From assembly GCA_958415625.1 (NCBI GenBank), contig CATYZI010000055.1, positions 1-7,670 on the forward strand: DNA of 7,670 bases, in the 5' to 3' direction. The notes below the pieces were generated by a model that was not told where the DNA came from, did no database searches, and worked only from the letters and a program-made list of their open reading frames with translations. This document shows positions 6,588 to 7,670 of the stretch, piece after piece; within the stretch, counting starts at the first letter, position 1, and every line of letters starts with the position of its first letter. The position numbers and the translations under genes are program-made. The stretch comes from an uncultured Collinsella sp. (GTDB lineage Bacteria > Actinomycetota > Coriobacteriia > Coriobacteriales > Coriobacteriaceae).

Positions 6588-7049
6588 ATGAAGATCGTGG
6601 TGAGTGCCTGCTTGATGGGAGAGAGCTGCAAATATAACGGGCTCGACAATTACCATCGCGCGTTGGTCGAGGCCTGCGAGCGAACGGGGACCGAGGTTCT
6701 CTTGGTGTGCCCCGAGGTTTTTGGTGGCTTGCCCACACCGCGCAAGCCGTCCGAGATTGTGAACGGCGAAGTCCGTACCTGCGAGGGCACCTTAGTCGAT
6801 CGCGAGTTTCGCCAGGGTGCTCAGCGCGCGCTCGATATGTGCGAGCAGGCGGGCGGGCCGTCCCAGATCGCTGCGTGTGTCTTGCAGGACCGCAGCCCTT
6901 CGTGTGGTGTAGGCCGTATCTACGACGGAACCTTTAGCGGTACGCTCACCGCGGGCAACGGTGTTTTTGTCGATCTGCTGCTGCGTCACGGGTACCGTGT
7001 GATTCCGACTAGCGAGTTCGATCCCAGCATGCTGGAAGATTGTCCATAG
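6588..7049 (+). CDS. DUF523 family protein
   Basis: Small (153-residue) cytosolic protein of the DUF523 family, of unknown biochemical role. The family pattern is clear: SACLMGESCKYNG at 6-18, CPEVFGGLPTPRKPSE at 41-56, and the core SPSCGVGRIYDGTFSG at 103-118 followed by GNGVFVDLLLRHGYRV (123-138). Cys8, Cys14, Cys41 and Cys106 sit in these conserved blocks, which suggests a metal or Fe-S site or a thiol active site; this is an inference. Start: ATG 6588 has GGGAGG at 6575-6580, seven bases upstream; an in-frame ATG at 6546 lies inside the ftsH terminator and is rejected. The ribosome site begins only a few bases after the terminator T run, so the gene must rely on read-through or on a promoter overlapping the hairpin. 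The DNA after its stop codon is mobile-element debris. Confidence 0.9.
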   Translation: MKIVVSACLMGESCKYNGLDNYHRALVEACERTGTEVLLVCPEVFGGLPTPRKPSEIVNGEVRTCEGTLVDREFRQGAQRALDMCEQAGGPSQIAACVLQDRSPSCGVGRIYDGTFSGTLTAGNGVFVDLLLRHGYRVIPTSEFDPSMLEDCP

Positions 7050-7050
7050 C

Positions 7051-7149
7051 ACTCGAACCCAACACTTCCTCACGGGTGACCGTTTTGGCATCATCCGTGA
7101 AGTTGATATTGAGTACGACCCGGTCATCAAAGACGTAGACCGAGTTGAC
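7051..7149 (-). pseudogene. C-terminal remnant of a large serine recombinase
   Basis: On the minus strand, about 33 codons from 7149 down to 7051 read VNSVYVFDDRVVLNINF, then TDDAKTVTREEVLGSS. This matches, from memory, the tail of large serine recombinases carried by integrative elements, which typically reads like VNSVYVYDDKVVLTFNYKDG. Everything N-terminal, including the catalytic serine and DNA-binding domains, is missing; the residues before VNS are low-complexity Arg/Ala/Gly and do not resemble the family. The frame continues past 7051 into the antisense of the DUF523 gene until a stop at 7009-7011, so the natural end is unclear. It is a non-functional scrap, perhaps marking the edge of a former integrated element. 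The identification is by pattern only. Confidence 0.55.
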
Positions 7150-7253
7150 AGGCGCCGTACCCAGGCAGCCCCTCCCCGCGGCCCTCGCGCAGGAACGCGC
7201 ACACGGCCTTCCCGTCTCTTGCGCCCCTCCCGGAACTGCCCACATCAGTGTAG

Positions 7254-7484
7254 CCAATCCAGTCCGCCAAGGGCTGCAGCCCGGACAACGCGGCGATGGA
7301 GGGCTTCTTCGGCCTGCTCAAGAAGGAGTTCTGGCACGGCAGGGATTGGTCGGACTGGACCCCCGCCCGCTTCATCGAGGAGCTCGGGGGCTGGATCGGT
7401 CGATACAATACGGAGAGGCGCAGCGATGCGCTCGGTGGCCGCACGCCGGCCGAGTTCCGCTCCGCGCTGGGAAGGGCCGCGTAA
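7254..7484 (+). pseudogene. C-terminal remnant of an IS3-family DDE transposase (OrfB)
   Basis: The frame opens right after a stop at 7251-7253 and reads KGCSPDNAAMEGFFGLLKKE, then RDWSDWTPARFIEELGGWIGRYN, and ends with LGGRTPAEFRSALG before TAA 7482-7484. This is the end of the IS3-type rve/DDE domain: the last catalytic Asp block (SPDNA) and the catalytic Glu (codon 7299-7301) are present, followed by the typical YN...LGG.TP.E.R tail. The upstream DDE region, OrfA and a left end are absent. Most relatives read SMSAKG where this has QSAKG, so two residues seem to be lost. There is no plausible start with a ribosome site, so it cannot make a working transposase. The inward scraps on both sides show repeated insertion and decay here. 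Confidence 0.8.
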
Positions 7485-7485
7485 C

Positions 7486-7512
7486 GGTCCAAGAAATCGT
7501 CCGCAGTCCCCA
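7486..7512 (+). repeat. Candidate right terminal repeat of the decayed IS3 element
   Basis: Just after the transposase stop, 7486-7512 ends in CA, and its reverse complement begins TGGGGACTGCGGACG, in the style of IS3 termini (TG...CA). No matching left end is seen in the window, so the boundary rests on position and style alone. Confidence 0.35.
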
Positions 7513-7539
7513 TTCTTGCCCTTTTGGGACAGCTTCTTG

Positions 7540-7559
7540 TTGGGGCGTGCCTGCCCCAA
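7540..7559. other. Short GC hairpin in mobile debris
   Basis: TTGGGGC (7540-7546) and GCCCCAA (7553-7559) form a perfect 7-bp inverted repeat with a 6-base loop. No T run follows on either strand. It lies between the IS remnant and the AT-rich tail and may be part of another element's end; its function is unknown. Confidence 0.4.
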
Positions 7560-7599
7560 ACCCTGCTAGGAACGAGTACAGCAAACTGGAATTATCAAA

Positions 7600-7670
7600 T
7601 TAGTCTTTGCAAATTACCTTTGAACCTTCACCATCAATTACAATTCCCTGACGGTTGTTAATTGGGCATA
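7600..7670 (-). CDS. Possible C-terminus of an unidentified minus-strand gene (partial)
   Basis: On the minus strand the last 22 codons before a TAA at 7600-7602 read CPINNRQGIVIDGEGSKVIC followed by KD. The stretch has a protein-like mix of alternating hydrophobic and polar residues, and its frame is the only one on this strand open to the window edge. The DNA from about 7580 on is much richer in A and T than the genes to the left, which suggests a transferred origin. The rest of the gene lies outside the window, so I cannot name a family, and such a short open stretch could be chance. Confidence 0.3.
   Translation of the reverse strand, partial: CPINNRQGIVIDGEGSKVICKD

Noticed and set aside
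7245..7559. Minus-strand frames of about 100 codons opposite the transposase remnant
   Set aside because: They mirror the IS3 coding frame; only the plus-strand frame shows transposase motifs.
7607..7644. TTGCAA and TACAAT as a promoter reading out of the window
   Set aside because: Spacing is 26 bases, far from 17, and other pairings here are also out of range.
1..7670. CRISPR array, tandem repeats, rRNA or replication origin
   Set aside because: No regularly spaced repeats, no DnaA-box cluster or iterons, and no conserved RNA sequence seen in the window.

Overview
This window looks like chromosomal DNA from a moderately GC-rich Gram-positive bacterium. Gene content, codon choice and promoter style most resemble the class Coriobacteriia (Actinomycetota), perhaps a Collinsella-like gut organism. 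That placement is inferred from the proteins (the FtsH variant, a thyA-folA pair, a stand-alone corrinoid adenosyltransferase) and was not checked against a database.

Layout. (1) Positions 1-143 are a leader with a candidate -10 box and no convincing gene. (2) Positions 144-1520 hold thymidylate synthase (thyA) and dihydrofolate reductase (folA) in one transcription unit, 9 bases apart. ThyA turns methylene-tetrahydrofolate into dihydrofolate while making dTMP, and FolA reduces the dihydrofolate back. (3) Positions 1630-2544 encode a SpoU/TrmH-type RNA 2'-O-methyltransferase. (4) Positions 2670-4019 encode a MATE-family multidrug/Na+ antiporter, preceded by a possible promoter flanked by two copies of a 10-bp repeat. 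(5) Positions 4016-4045 are a perfect 30-bp palindrome that supplies the stop codons of both convergent neighbours, the MATE gene and cobO. (6) Positions 4042-4527 (minus strand) encode a corrinoid adenosyltransferase (cobO/btuR family), divergent from ftsH. (7) Positions 4620-6512 encode the membrane AAA+ metalloprotease FtsH, followed by a strong intrinsic terminator. (8) Positions 6588-7049 encode a small DUF523 protein with four Cys in conserved-looking motifs. (9) Positions 7050-7670 hold no intact gene. They are a patchwork of mobile-element debris: a minus-strand C-terminal scrap of a large serine recombinase, a plus-strand C-terminal scrap of an IS3-type DDE transposase with a candidate right end, a small hairpin, and an AT-rich tail holding the possible C-terminus of a minus-strand gene that continues past the window.

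Most of the window is ordinary housekeeping DNA, and I see no convincing new multi-gene system. The points most worth a second look are the palindrome that ends two genes at once, the mobile-element graveyard starting right after the DUF523 stop codon, and the DUF523 gene placed immediately behind a strong terminator with little room for its own promoter.
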